In this document: positions 1-7,858 of the stretch, in pieces
Layout of the letters: each line of letters opens with the position of its first letter
Numbering within the stretch: position 1 is the stretch's first letter
Assembly (NCBI GenBank): GCA_039926025.1
Contig: JBDSXV010000089.1
Span: 24,303 to 88,302 of the forward strand
Reading direction: 5' to 3'
DNA from: Dokdonella_A sp039926025
GTDB lineage: Bacteria; Pseudomonadota; Gammaproteobacteria; Xanthomonadales; Rhodanobacteraceae
DNA length: 64,000 nt
Notes under the pieces: model-generated
The model's input: the letters and a program-made list of their open reading frames with translations, nothing else
Databases searched by the model: none
Told to the model about the DNA's origin: nothing
Program-made: the position numbers and the translations under genes

Positions 1-128
1 TGTGCGTTGATGGCGTTGTTCGCGTCAGGACGGTGGAATTGCAGATAGCAGACCGAATCCTCGAAGCGTACTTTGATGGTTTCCAAATGCGCGAAGTCCG
101 GGCTTGGCTCGGCTATCGACGTAGTCAT
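1..128 (-). CDS. PksH-like enoyl-CoA hydratase (ECH1) of a polyketide beta-branching cassette, partial
   Basis: Only the first 42 codons are present; the gene runs off the left end of the window. The start ATG at 128 is preceded by a good Shine-Dalgarno (AGGAG, 9 nt upstream). The N-terminus contains ETIKVRF and VCYLQFHRPDANNAIN, which resembles the start of Bacillus PksH-type crotonase-fold dehydratases (ECH1). In the HMG-CoA-synthase cassette these dehydrate the HMG-like intermediate on an acyl carrier protein during beta-branch formation. The gene lies 43 bp downstream of the Ser-type ketosynthase decarboxylase, the usual partner in this cassette. The family call rests on a short N-terminal stretch and on context; a general enoyl-CoA hydratase cannot be excluded from this fragment alone. 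Confidence 0.7.
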   Translation of the reverse strand, partial: MTTSIAEPSPDFAHLETIKVRFEDSVCYLQFHRPDANNAINA

Positions 129-171
129 GCGATGAAACTCCTGCTCGTGTGAGTATCGCGGCATCGCCGCC

Positions 172-1392
172 TCAGGGACAACGTTGCCAGCACAGCGCGG
201 TATTCATGCCACCGAATCCCATGCTCAAGGTGAGTGCGTTTTCGATCTGGTGCGAAGTGCCCGCGGGGTCCACCCAGCGCAGGTATGGATCGATCGGATT
301 GTCGAGGTTGCGCGTCGGGTGCAGGCGGCCTGCGCGCATTTGCAGCAGAGTGGCGATGATCTCCACTGCGCCAGCGGCGCTGAGACCATGCCCGACCAGC
401 GACTTGGTCGCGTTGAGATGGACATGGCCCAAGCCGCATTCGCGCAACGCGCCCAATTCGGTCTCGTCACCGACGATAGACCCGGTGCCGTGAGGATTGA
501 CATAGTCGATCGCCGCGGCAGCGCAGCCAGAGTGCGCAAGCGCGGCGCGAATCGCCCGCGTTTCGCCTTGCAACGACGGATCGGGATTGCGGTTGCCGTC
601 CATCGCCAGTCCCCATCCCGCCAGCGCGGCATATGGCTTGGCCGCGCGACGTCGACTGGATTCCAGAGATTCGATCACAAGGGCGCCGGAACATTCGCCA
701 TAGATGAAACCGTCATGATCGCGGTCGAACGGACGACAAGCCAGTTCTGGCGTTGCGGCGAAGCGGTCCGAGCCCATCGCACCAATTGCGCGAAAGCCCT
801 GGCATTCCCAGTACGACAGATCCATCAATGCGCCGACGGCAATGCACGCATCGACTTGTCCTGACGACACCGCCTGCGCCGCTTGGATGACCGCAAGTTG
901 ACCGCTCGCGGACGCGCCACCGACGGTATAGGCCAACCCCTGTATGCCAAAATGCGCCGTGCAGAATCCGCACAGATCCGAATCCATGAACGACAAGGCG
1001 TAGGTTGGCCGCAGGAACGCGATGCGTTCGCGGTAACTGTCATGCACATTGACCAGCTCCCGCTGTTGCACATTGGAACCGCCGACGATCATGCCTACGC
1101 GATGCGGATCGAGCTGGCCGAGGTCTGCCTCGTCCCAGGCCTCCTGCACAACCGTCAATGCCGTCGTCGCCGATAGCGAGGCGGTACGCAGAACCTGCTT
1201 CGGAATACTGTCCGGCACCACGAGTGCGGCGATTTCTGCGCCCAGGACAGGTGAGTCCTCGCGGCGGCGGCCGGGACGTTGCATCACGCCAAACGCGCTG
1301 CTCCCAGCCAACAGGGCGGCCGTGAAGGGCTGCTTGCCTTGCCCGATGGCCGACACCACGCCCATACCGGTTACAACCAGGTCCGTAGCCAT
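172..1392 (-). CDS. Ketosynthase-like decarboxylase (KS with Cys to Ser), PksF-like, HCS cassette
   Basis: A 406-residue free-standing ketosynthase fold. The nucleophile position reads TVGGASASG, so Ser161 stands where condensing enzymes have Cys. The catalytic His residues are kept (NPHGTG and KSLVGHGLSAAG). This Cys-to-Ser pattern is known for the free-standing KS of polyketide beta-branching cassettes (PksF, CurC and similar), which decarboxylates malonyl-ACP to acetyl-ACP for the HMG-CoA-synthase-like enzyme. It sits directly upstream of the PksH-like gene on the same strand, consistent with that role. The start at 1392 has GGAG 7 nt upstream. The acyl carrier and HMG-synthase genes of the cassette are not in the window and would be expected to the left. 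The decarboxylase role is inferred from the residue swap and context. Confidence 0.82.
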   Translation of the reverse strand: MATDLVVTGMGVVSAIGQGKQPFTAALLAGSSAFGVMQRPGRRREDSPVLGAEIAALVVPDSIPKQVLRTASLSATTALTVVQEAWDEADLGQLDPHRVGMIVGGSNVQQRELVNVHDSYRERIAFLRPTYALSFMDSDLCGFCTAHFGIQGLAYTVGGASASGQLAVIQAAQAVSSGQVDACIAVGALMDLSYWECQGFRAIGAMGSDRFAATPELACRPFDRDHDGFIYGECSGALVIESLESSRRRAAKPYAALAGWGLAMDGNRNPDPSLQGETRAIRAALAHSGCAAAAIDYVNPHGTGSIVGDETELGALRECGLGHVHLNATKSLVGHGLSAAGAVEIIATLLQMRAGRLHPTRNLDNPIDPYLRWVDPAGTSHQIENALTLSMGFGGMNTALCWQRCP

Positions 1393-1879
1393 CCATGCGC
1401 TCCGTCAATAGCTTTGTCGCGAAGGTCGTATGACCCACAGCCCCGCAGTGTGCGGGGAAGCCTGCTACATGCGCAAGAAGAGTGAAACGTCGATTCTGCG
1501 CATCGCGAAGATCGATCTATTCGCGCACGACATGCGCGGTGCAGCCGATCTAATGGGCCGTCGAAGACGGATACGGCCGCTCGATATCGACTGCTGATGT
1601 CAGGATCAGCGAAACTGGAACTGAGAGTCACGAAAAAAAAATAGGATTTGTGCGGTTGATGCGTTGGTCAATTCCCTATCCTGTTGGCGACGAACCGACC
1701 GGGGTTTTTGCACGCGGCTCTGCCAGCTCTCTAAAAGCCTGTCGAGAAGTTCGGTCCTATCCAGACGGCGATAGCCTGTTTCTATCGCCGGCGGAATGGT
1801 GGTCGAGTGAGGTCGAGTAATATCTGCTCAAACCATGCGACACCGGACGCACGTTTGCAAAGGTCGGTGACGGATCCCA
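1393..1879. other. Gene-free upstream region of the ketosynthase with two short hairpins
   Basis: No convincing coding region is visible in these 487 bases. Two perfect hairpins are present: 1441-1457 (7-bp GC stem, 3-nt loop), about 50 nt upstream of the ketosynthase start and so probably in its leader, and 1767-1789 (8-bp stem GGCGATAG/CTATCGCC, 7-nt loop). Neither is followed by a clear T-run on the minus strand, so they are not textbook terminators. A promoter for the ketosynthase operon would be expected here, but no confident -35/-10 or -24/-12 pair was found by eye. Confidence 0.4.
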
Positions 1880-2189
1880 TCATTGGCCGATATCGCCGAG
1901 TCGAATCAGGTTGTAGCCGGCGAAGGTCCATATCGTCCATTCGCGAACGGCACTCAGCCCACCCGCGACACCGCGCAATCCTCTGATCGTCTTGATCCAG
2001 CTAAAACCTTGCTAGATGGGTTTACGCACCTGCTCGCTCATCGCGTACCCGTTGCTGCGCACACTGCGTCCGTCGATCGTGCTGCGCTGGCCGTTGATGT
2101 TGCGGGCGACGTGCGGGACGGGTGCGACCCTGTTTGAGTGCCGCTCCAAGTCATGTGTGTCGAAGCCCTTGTCCGCGCCAAGCGTCCTG
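1880..2189 (-). pseudogene. IS5-family transposase remnant (C-terminal part)
   Basis: One minus-strand frame reads TLGADKGFDTHDLER, then PHVARNINGQ, STIDGRSVRSNGYAMSEQVRK, a stop at 2012-2014, then QGFSWIKTIRGLRG and AGYNLIRL, ending at a stop at 1880-1882. This is the order of motifs in the DDE-domain C-terminus of IS5-type transposases (ADKGYD, RHPGY, RKRIEE, GW-KT, AAYNLVR). The N-terminal two thirds are missing and an in-frame stop interrupts it, so it is inactive. It abuts the 3' end of the histidine kinase at 2190. Inverted repeats of the parent element were not found. Confidence 0.75.
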
Positions 2190-3548
2190 CTAGGTGGCCT
2201 TCGACAACGGCACGCACAATCGCGCCACAGCGCCCGCCGCGTCCGCCCGGTTTTCCAGTGTGACCTGGCCGTGATGCCTCGCGGCGATTTTGCGGCACAG
2301 TACCAGGCCGACACCAGCACCACCGGGCTTGGTTGTGTAGAACGGCACGAAAAGATTGTCGGAATTCCGGATACCGGCGCCGTTATCGATGATCTCGAAC
2401 TCGGCGTTGCCGTCGACGACACGGCAACCGAAGCGCACCGGCGCCTCATTGCTGTCGTTGGCCTCGACCGCGTTCTTGACTAGGTTGATCAACGCCTGCT
2501 CCAGATGCACCGGATCGCCGAACAGTTTTGCTTCTGGCTCGTCGCCGACGCGCTCAACAACGCCACCGGGAAAGATGGCCAATACCCGCTGCATCAGCCG
2601 CGAAGCCGGGAACACGACTTTCTGCGGCTCAGGCAGGCGCGCGATGCGCGCATAGACCGAAATGAATTCCTTGAGCCCTCTCGCACGCTGCGAGATCACA
2701 TCTAATCCATCGCGCATGACACTCATATGTTGCGCGGCGTCGCCGCGGGCGATGACGTTTTCCAAGGTCTGACACAGCGACATGATCGGTGTCAGGGAAT
2801 TGTTGACCTCATGGCTGATCACGCGGATTAATCGTTGCCATACCAGGATTTCTTCTTCCGCCAACGCCATGCGTAGATCGACGATGAATACGATGCGGCT
2901 GGGTCTACCCTGACGCCGATAGAACTGCTGACTGACTTGCCAACGGCTCTCGGCGCCGGGAAAGCGGAAATCTACGACGCGTGGTTCGGCCGAGAACGGA
3001 ATCGCGGCGAGCGGCGTGGCTGCGAAGTCGGTCCCGATCAATTTGTCTGCCGGCGTGCGCAATAGTTGCGCGGCGAGTGGATTGACTAGACGGATACGGT
3101 CGTAGGCATCGCAGGCGACGATCGCGACACTGATCTGGTCGACGACCTTTTGCAGCATACCCAGCAACTCTTGCTCGGTATGCCGGCCGGCCTCGAGATC
3201 GCCGATCAGCATGTTGAGCTGGCGATACAGATCGGCCAGTTCCCCCGATTCACGCGCGTGCGCCGCCTTGATGCTGTAGTCCTGCGCGCGCGCCGCTTCA
3301 ACGAGATTGCTCAGTGCGCGTAAGCGCCGCATCAGGTTGGTGCGGACCGTTACGGCGACGATGGCGATCCACGCGATGCAGAGCAACGCCAGACCCTCCG
3401 CCAGCCTCTTCGACAACGCATCTTCGACCGCTAGCAAGCACAACAAAGCCGGAGGAATAGCGCAACTCAAGATCCACAGAAACAGGTTCACGCTCGCCGG
3501 CAGCCTCCGCCGCGGCGGTGCGCTGCTCGAACGCGCGCCCTGGATCAC
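2190..3548 (-). CDS. NtrY-like sensor histidine kinase next to the polyketide genes
   Basis: A 452-residue membrane kinase. Two membrane segments lie near residues 20-65, followed by a HAMP/linker helix, a PAS-like region (around 130-235), a HisKA box RVISHEVNNSLTPI with phospho-acceptor His246, and a HATPase domain (N-box LVKNAVEAND, G1 DNGAGI, G2 GGAGVGLVLC). The ENVxNSL-type H-box is typical of NtrY-class kinases that partner NtrC-like regulators. The GTG start at 3548 overlaps the stop of the upstream response regulator by four bases (GTGA), so the pair is translationally coupled. The C-terminus ends where an IS5 remnant begins, so its last residues could have been altered by an old insertion. 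Signal and target are unknown; location suggests control of the polyketide cluster. Confidence 0.85.
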   Translation of the reverse strand: MIQGARSSSAPPRRRLPASVNLFLWILSCAIPPALLCLLAVEDALSKRLAEGLALLCIAWIAIVAVTVRTNLMRRLRALSNLVEAARAQDYSIKAAHARESGELADLYRQLNMLIGDLEAGRHTEQELLGMLQKVVDQISVAIVACDAYDRIRLVNPLAAQLLRTPADKLIGTDFAATPLAAIPFSAEPRVVDFRFPGAESRWQVSQQFYRRQGRPSRIVFIVDLRMALAEEEILVWQRLIRVISHEVNNSLTPIMSLCQTLENVIARGDAAQHMSVMRDGLDVISQRARGLKEFISVYARIARLPEPQKVVFPASRLMQRVLAIFPGGVVERVGDEPEAKLFGDPVHLEQALINLVKNAVEANDSNEAPVRFGCRVVDGNAEFEIIDNGAGIRNSDNLFVPFYTTKPGGAGVGLVLCRKIAARHHGQVTLENRADAAGAVARLCVPLSKAT

Positions 3549-4909
3549 ATCGGTTCCCGCTTGCCAAGGCGCCGGTACAGCGCCGAACGACTGATACCGA
3601 GCTCTTTCGCTGCGACCGCTGCATTGTCGTCGTGCCGTACCAGCGAACGCCGAATCAGTGCCAACTCGGCATGACGCAAGGTCATGCCATCGAACTCATC
3701 GTCGACTGAAGGGGCCGGCGTCGTTCGCGTATCCAGCTGCAGATCCTGCACGCCGATCTGCGCCTGTTGCGCCAACAGCACCGAACGTTCGACCACGTGC
3801 TGCAGTTCGCGGATATTGCCTGGCCACGCGTAGTTTTCCAGCGCTGCGCGCGCACCGGCGGAAAACGTGCGCGCGTGCGAACTGTAGTGCTGGCAGGCGC
3901 GGGCCAGAAAATTTTCTGCAAGCAGCAATATGTCTTCACGACGCTGGCGCAACGCCGGCACATTCAAGGTCACGCCGTTCAGTCGATAAAGCAGATCCTG
4001 GCGGAAATTTCGCTCCGCCACGAGACTGTCGAGATTGGCATTGGTCGCGGAAATGAAGCGCACGCTCGCGCGCTTGGTGAACGAGCTGCCGAGCTTTTCG
4101 TAGCTTCGCTCTTCCAGCAGTCGCAGGATCTTGGCTTGCTGGGTCAATGGCAGATTGGCGATTTCGTCGAAGAACAGCGTGCCTTGATCAGCCAGTTCGA
4201 CGCGGCCCACTCGCTCGCTCTTGGCATCGGTATAGGCCCCTTTGGTGTGGCCGAACATTTCGCTTTCGAAGGTCGATTCCGAGATCGCACCCATGTTGAC
4301 GCTGATGAAGGGCGCGGTCGCGCGGTTGGAATGCCGATGGACGTAGCTCGCCAGCAGGCCTTTGCCGCTGCCGTTCTCGCCGGTGATCAAGATGGGTATG
4401 GAGCTTTGCGCGACACGGCGCGCCATCGACAGCAACTGATCCATTTCCACCGAGCGCGAGAGCAATTCGACGCCACTGCCCTGCTGACGCAACAGCGCAT
4501 TCTCCGCACTGAGCTTGCGTTCGCGGCCCTGCGCTGCGCGCAGCGCAAGCTGGGTGCGGATGGTCGACAGCAATCGGTTGTTCTCCCAGGGCTTCTCGAC
4601 GAAATCCGCTGCGCCGAGCTGCATCGCTTCGACCGCGATACCGATCGTGCCCCAACCGGTCATCGCGATCACGGGTAGGTCTTCACCCCCCTCGCGCAAG
4701 GCGGCGATCAGTGCCAGCCCTTCCTTGCCCGAGGTCGTGTCTTCCACATAGTTGAGGTCCACCAGTGCCAGCTGAAAGGCCTCGCGTCGGGTCGCCGCGA
4801 CCGCGTCAGCCGGCGAGCGACAGGCTGTACAAGCCATTCCTTCGCTTTGGAGCAGAACGCGCAGCGCAGTCAGAACGCTTTCGTCGTCATCGACTATCAG
4901 TATTGCCAT
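3545..4909 (-). CDS. Sigma-54-dependent response regulator (NtrC family)
   Basis: A receiver domain (residues 1-120, acidic pair DDD, phospho-Asp51 in LALVDLNYVED, switch Thr in MTGWG, Lys in EKPWE), an AAA+ domain with Walker A GENGSGKG and Walker B LFFDEIANLP, an arginine-finger region, and a C-terminal Fis-type helix-turn-helix (AKELGISRSALYRRLGK). The sigma-54 contact loop reads GAYTDA instead of GAFTGA, a variant known in a subset of enhancer-binding proteins. The start was set at ATG 4909 because the receiver begins MAILIVDDD; an upstream in-frame start would add 23 unrelated residues. It is cotranscribed with the kinase downstream. Sigma-54 dependence is established for the family, but the promoters it acts on were not identified here. 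Confidence 0.88.
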   Translation of the reverse strand: MAILIVDDDESVLTALRVLLQSEGMACTACRSPADAVAATRREAFQLALVDLNYVEDTTSGKEGLALIAALREGGEDLPVIAMTGWGTIGIAVEAMQLGAADFVEKPWENNRLLSTIRTQLALRAAQGRERKLSAENALLRQQGSGVELLSRSVEMDQLLSMARRVAQSSIPILITGENGSGKGLLASYVHRHSNRATAPFISVNMGAISESTFESEMFGHTKGAYTDAKSERVGRVELADQGTLFFDEIANLPLTQQAKILRLLEERSYEKLGSSFTKRASVRFISATNANLDSLVAERNFRQDLLYRLNGVTLNVPALRQRREDILLLAENFLARACQHYSSHARTFSAGARAALENYAWPGNIRELQHVVERSVLLAQQAQIGVQDLQLDTRTTPAPSVDDEFDGMTLRHAELALIRRSLVRHDDNAAVAAKELGISRSALYRRLGKREPM

Positions 4910-5334
4910 CGCCTGCTTTCTGCCGCTTCGTTTGCACCATCTGTCGCCGTGAACGATCTGTCCATCTGCGCGGCGCAACTCGAACGCCTGCGATCGCCCC
5001 GAGTATAGCAGCGGCCCGACAGCACGCTGGACGGCTTAACCGCAACGTTCCGTCCCCTGGCGGATTATCCCGCGTGCACGCAACGCTGCTGTGTCGAGCG
5101 GATGCGCGCCTCGGTCGAATGCCCTGACACGCTGACAATTTCACCGCGGCACGCTGGCGAATCTGACGAGCGAACTCGGAGCTACCCAGCGCCGGACAGT
5201 TCCATCCATGCGGCGGCGGAACGTACGCCGAAATAAGGCCGATGCGCGGCCGATAGAAGGTGATAATCGTCTTCGCGTCGAGTACGCGATGATGCGTTGA
5301 CGTGGATACCCGACACGGCAATGATGCGCCGGAT
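4910..5334. other. Intergenic region between the acyl hydrolase and response regulator genes
   Basis: These 425 bases carry no open frame with recognisable domains or protein-like composition. They should hold the promoter for the regulator-kinase pair and possibly the end of the MATE-aldehyde dehydrogenase-acyl hydrolase transcript. No clear terminator or operator was seen. Confidence 0.4.
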
Positions 5335-6300
5335 TCAGGCGCGCCCAAGCTGCTGCGGCCAGCCGGCTTCAAGTGCGTTGAAGCGCGTCTGATCGTTGCC
5401 GAACGGGCTCAGTATTGCGTGGATCGATGGCTTGCGTTCGGTCGGCAACAGATAACGCAGAAACGTGGCCAGGGTGCCGGACGGACCGAGATCGATGTAG
5501 TTGCAGACATGCTCGCGCTCGAGCATTTCCACAGCGGCGCCAAATCGAATCGGCCTGCGTACCGCCTGCCAGAAGAAACCCTCAGGCAAAGCATCGAGTA
5601 CCGCAGCCTGAGCGCAGCAGACCAGCGGCATCGTGCCACCGTCTGTGCCCAAAGATCGCGCGAACGAATCGAACGGTGTATGCGCCTCGTCGATCCAGCG
5701 CGAATGGAATGCGAAGGCCACCGGCAACCGCTGGAACGCGATCTGGCTCGCGTTGAGGCGTTGTTCGACCTCGACCGCACGGTCGTGCGTCGTCGAAACC
5801 ACGAAATGCGAGGCGAAATTAACCCCCGCGAGTTCGGCCAATTCGCTCAGCCGTTCACGTTCGAAAACCGCGGTGTCGGCTAGCACGGCAATTAGCGTTC
5901 CTGGCTCGCAACAGGCTTCCAGCGCGGCGGCTTGTTGGATCACCGCAGCCAAAGCCTGCTCCGCATCGATGAAACCGGCCATCGTGGCTGCGGCGAATGA
6001 TCCCAGACTCGCACCTAGGCACAGATCCGGCTTGATGCCGGCAGCGATCAGCGTCTGCGCCAGCGCGTATTCGACCATGAAGATCGCTGGATGGGTGAGT
6101 TCCAACGCATCGAACGCTGCGGACTGTTGGTTCGCATCTGCGTACAACACCTCGATCACCGATCGCCCTGCAAGCTCGCGCACGATCGCGTCCAGACAAG
6201 TCATTTCGGTGCGGAACAGCGCGTTGTGGTCAAACAGGGCGCGTCCCATCTGGAAATGGTGCGACCCCTGCCCGGAAAACAGGAATACCGTTTTCTTCAC
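5335..6300 (-). CDS. Free-standing acyltransferase-like acyl hydrolase (trans-AT PKS proofreading type)
   Basis: A 321-residue FabD-fold protein. It begins KKTVFLFSGQGSHHFQMG and has the nucleophile elbow GASLGSF (Ser98) and a downstream catalytic His in FAFHSRW. The residue 25 positions after the Ser is Gln123 in VIQQAAALE; malonyl transferases have an Arg here (FabD Arg117) that binds the malonate carboxylate. Loss of this Arg, with GASLG in place of GHSLG, matches the PedC-type acyl hydrolases that clear stalled acyl chains from carrier proteins in trans-AT systems. The GTG start at 6300 was chosen because GAGGA lies 7 nt upstream. The gene is 34 bp downstream of the aldehyde dehydrogenase, in a MATE-ALDH-AH operon. 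Specificity is inferred, not shown. Confidence 0.82.
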   Translation of the reverse strand: MKKTVFLFSGQGSHHFQMGRALFDHNALFRTEMTCLDAIVRELAGRSVIEVLYADANQQSAAFDALELTHPAIFMVEYALAQTLIAAGIKPDLCLGASLGSFAAATMAGFIDAEQALAAVIQQAAALEACCEPGTLIAVLADTAVFERERLSELAELAGVNFASHFVVSTTHDRAVEVEQRLNASQIAFQRLPVAFAFHSRWIDEAHTPFDSFARSLGTDGGTMPLVCCAQAAVLDALPEGFFWQAVRRPIRFGAAVEMLEREHVCNYIDLGPSGTLATFLRYLLPTERKPSIHAILSPFGNDQTRFNALEAGWPQQLGRA

Positions 6301-6334
6301 CAAAGATCCTCGTACGTGCACGAACGGTTCGCGA

Positions 6335-7837
6335 TTACAGCTTCAGCGCGACGGATTTCAGCTCAGTGAACGACTCCACGCCGACACGCCCGAACTCGCG
6401 CCCCCAGCCCGACTCGCGCCAGCCGCCGAACGGCATGTTGGGATCGACGACGTGATAACAATTGACCCAGACAGTGCCGGCATGGATCGCACGCGCGGCG
6501 CGGTGCGCGTTCTTCACGTCGCGCGACCAGACGCCTGCGGCGAGGCCGTAGCGCGTGCCGTTGGCCTGGGCAACCACATCGGCGAAATTCTTGAACGGGA
6601 CTGCACATACGACCGGGCCGAAGATTTCCTCCTGCACCACGCGCATGCTGGGATCAGTTTTGGCCAGCAGCGTCGGTTCGACAAAATAACCCGGGCGTTC
6701 AACGCGGCGTCCACCGACGACAATTTCCGCTCCGGCGCGCACGCCTTCATCCACATAGCTGTCGACGCGCTCGCGCTGCTTGGCCGAAACAACTGGTCCC
6801 AGCTGGGTTTCCGGGTCGAAGGGATCGCCAATCACGTAATTCGACATGGCCTCGCTGAGGCCTGCGATCACTGTCTCGTAGACGGAGTCCTGCACGTAGA
6901 GTCGCGTGCCCGCATAGCAGACTTGGCCCGCGTTGAAAAACGCGGCCGCGGCCGCGCCGGCGATGGCTTGTTCCAAGTCCGCATCGGCGAAGATGATGTT
7001 GGGTGACTTGCCGCCGAGTTCGACCGTAACGCGTTTGAAGTCCACGGCACACGTCCGCACGATCTCACGGCCAACTGCAGTGGAGCCGGTAAACGAAACC
7101 TTGTCCACACCCGGATGACGCACCAGGGCTGCGCCGGCTTCGCTCCCCAGTCCGGTCAAAATCTGCAGCACACCTGGTGGAAAGCCCGCTTCCAGCGCCA
7201 ATTCCCCCAGTCGCAGTGCGGTCAGCGGCGTCAGCTCCGAAGGTTTCAGCACAATGACGCAGCCGGCCGCGAGCGCTGCCGACAATTTCAGCGCAGCCTG
7301 CAACAGAGGGAAATTCCACGGCACGATGCCCGCTACAACGCCAATCGGCTGACGCAGACTGAAGGCTTGGAACGGTGTCGGCGCGCAGGCCAGATCGAAG
7401 GTCTCGCCGGTGAGCTTGGTTGCCCAGCCGGCGTTGTAGCGGATCGCATCGACGGTGAATGGCACATCCAGCATGCGCGTGACCATCAGCGGCTTGCCTA
7501 CGTCCAGCGATTCCAGCTCGGCAAATTCAGTCGTGTATCGCTCCAATAGATCGGCCAATTTGAACAGCAAGCGCGCGCGCGTCGACGGCGGCTGCGTCGA
7601 CCAACGCCGGAACGCGGTGCGCGCCGCGGTGACTGACAGTTCGACGTCAGCAGCATCGGCGGAGGCGACATGGGTGATCACCTCACCCTGCGCCGGATCT
7701 TCAACAGGAATGCGCGCGCCAGACAGAGCGTCGGTCCAGCGGTTGTTGATCAGCAGCTGTTTGGGACGCTGCAGGAACTCAGTGCTGGCGGCTGACAGGG
7801 CCGGACGGTCCTGCGTAATTGTAGCGATTCCGCTCAT
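6335..7837 (-). CDS. NAD(P)-dependent aldehyde dehydrogenase
   Basis: A 500-residue member of the classical ALDH superfamily, of normal length. It shows the cofactor region (GIVPWNFPLL, LKPSELTPL, FTGSTAVGREI), the general base Glu in VELGGKSPN, the catalytic Cys in FNAGQVCYAGTR, and the C-terminal EEIFGPVVC and PFGGWRESGWGRE. It oxidises an aldehyde to the acid in the cytoplasm. It is 21 bp from the MATE gene and 34 bp from the acyl hydrolase gene on the same strand, so it is probably cotranscribed with both. A tailoring or detoxifying role for the polyketide is possible but inferred; housekeeping betaine- or phenylacetaldehyde-type activity is the alternative. Confidence 0.9.
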   Translation of the reverse strand: MSGIATITQDRPALSAASTEFLQRPKQLLINNRWTDALSGARIPVEDPAQGEVITHVASADAADVELSVTAARTAFRRWSTQPPSTRARLLFKLADLLERYTTEFAELESLDVGKPLMVTRMLDVPFTVDAIRYNAGWATKLTGETFDLACAPTPFQAFSLRQPIGVVAGIVPWNFPLLQAALKLSAALAAGCVIVLKPSELTPLTALRLGELALEAGFPPGVLQILTGLGSEAGAALVRHPGVDKVSFTGSTAVGREIVRTCAVDFKRVTVELGGKSPNIIFADADLEQAIAGAAAAAFFNAGQVCYAGTRLYVQDSVYETVIAGLSEAMSNYVIGDPFDPETQLGPVVSAKQRERVDSYVDEGVRAGAEIVVGGRRVERPGYFVEPTLLAKTDPSMRVVQEEIFGPVVCAVPFKNFADVVAQANGTRYGLAAGVWSRDVKNAHRAARAIHAGTVWVNCYHVVDPNMPFGGWRESGWGREFGRVGVESFTELKSVALKL

Positions 7838-7858
7838 GGTTATTCACTTATGGAGAGG

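Noticed and set aside
1709..1725. Minus-strand TGGCA...TGCA resembling a sigma-54 -24/-12 promoter upstream of the ketosynthase
   Set aside because: The spacing between the GG and GC elements is one base too long and the -12 element lacks the TT, so it is not a functional match as read.
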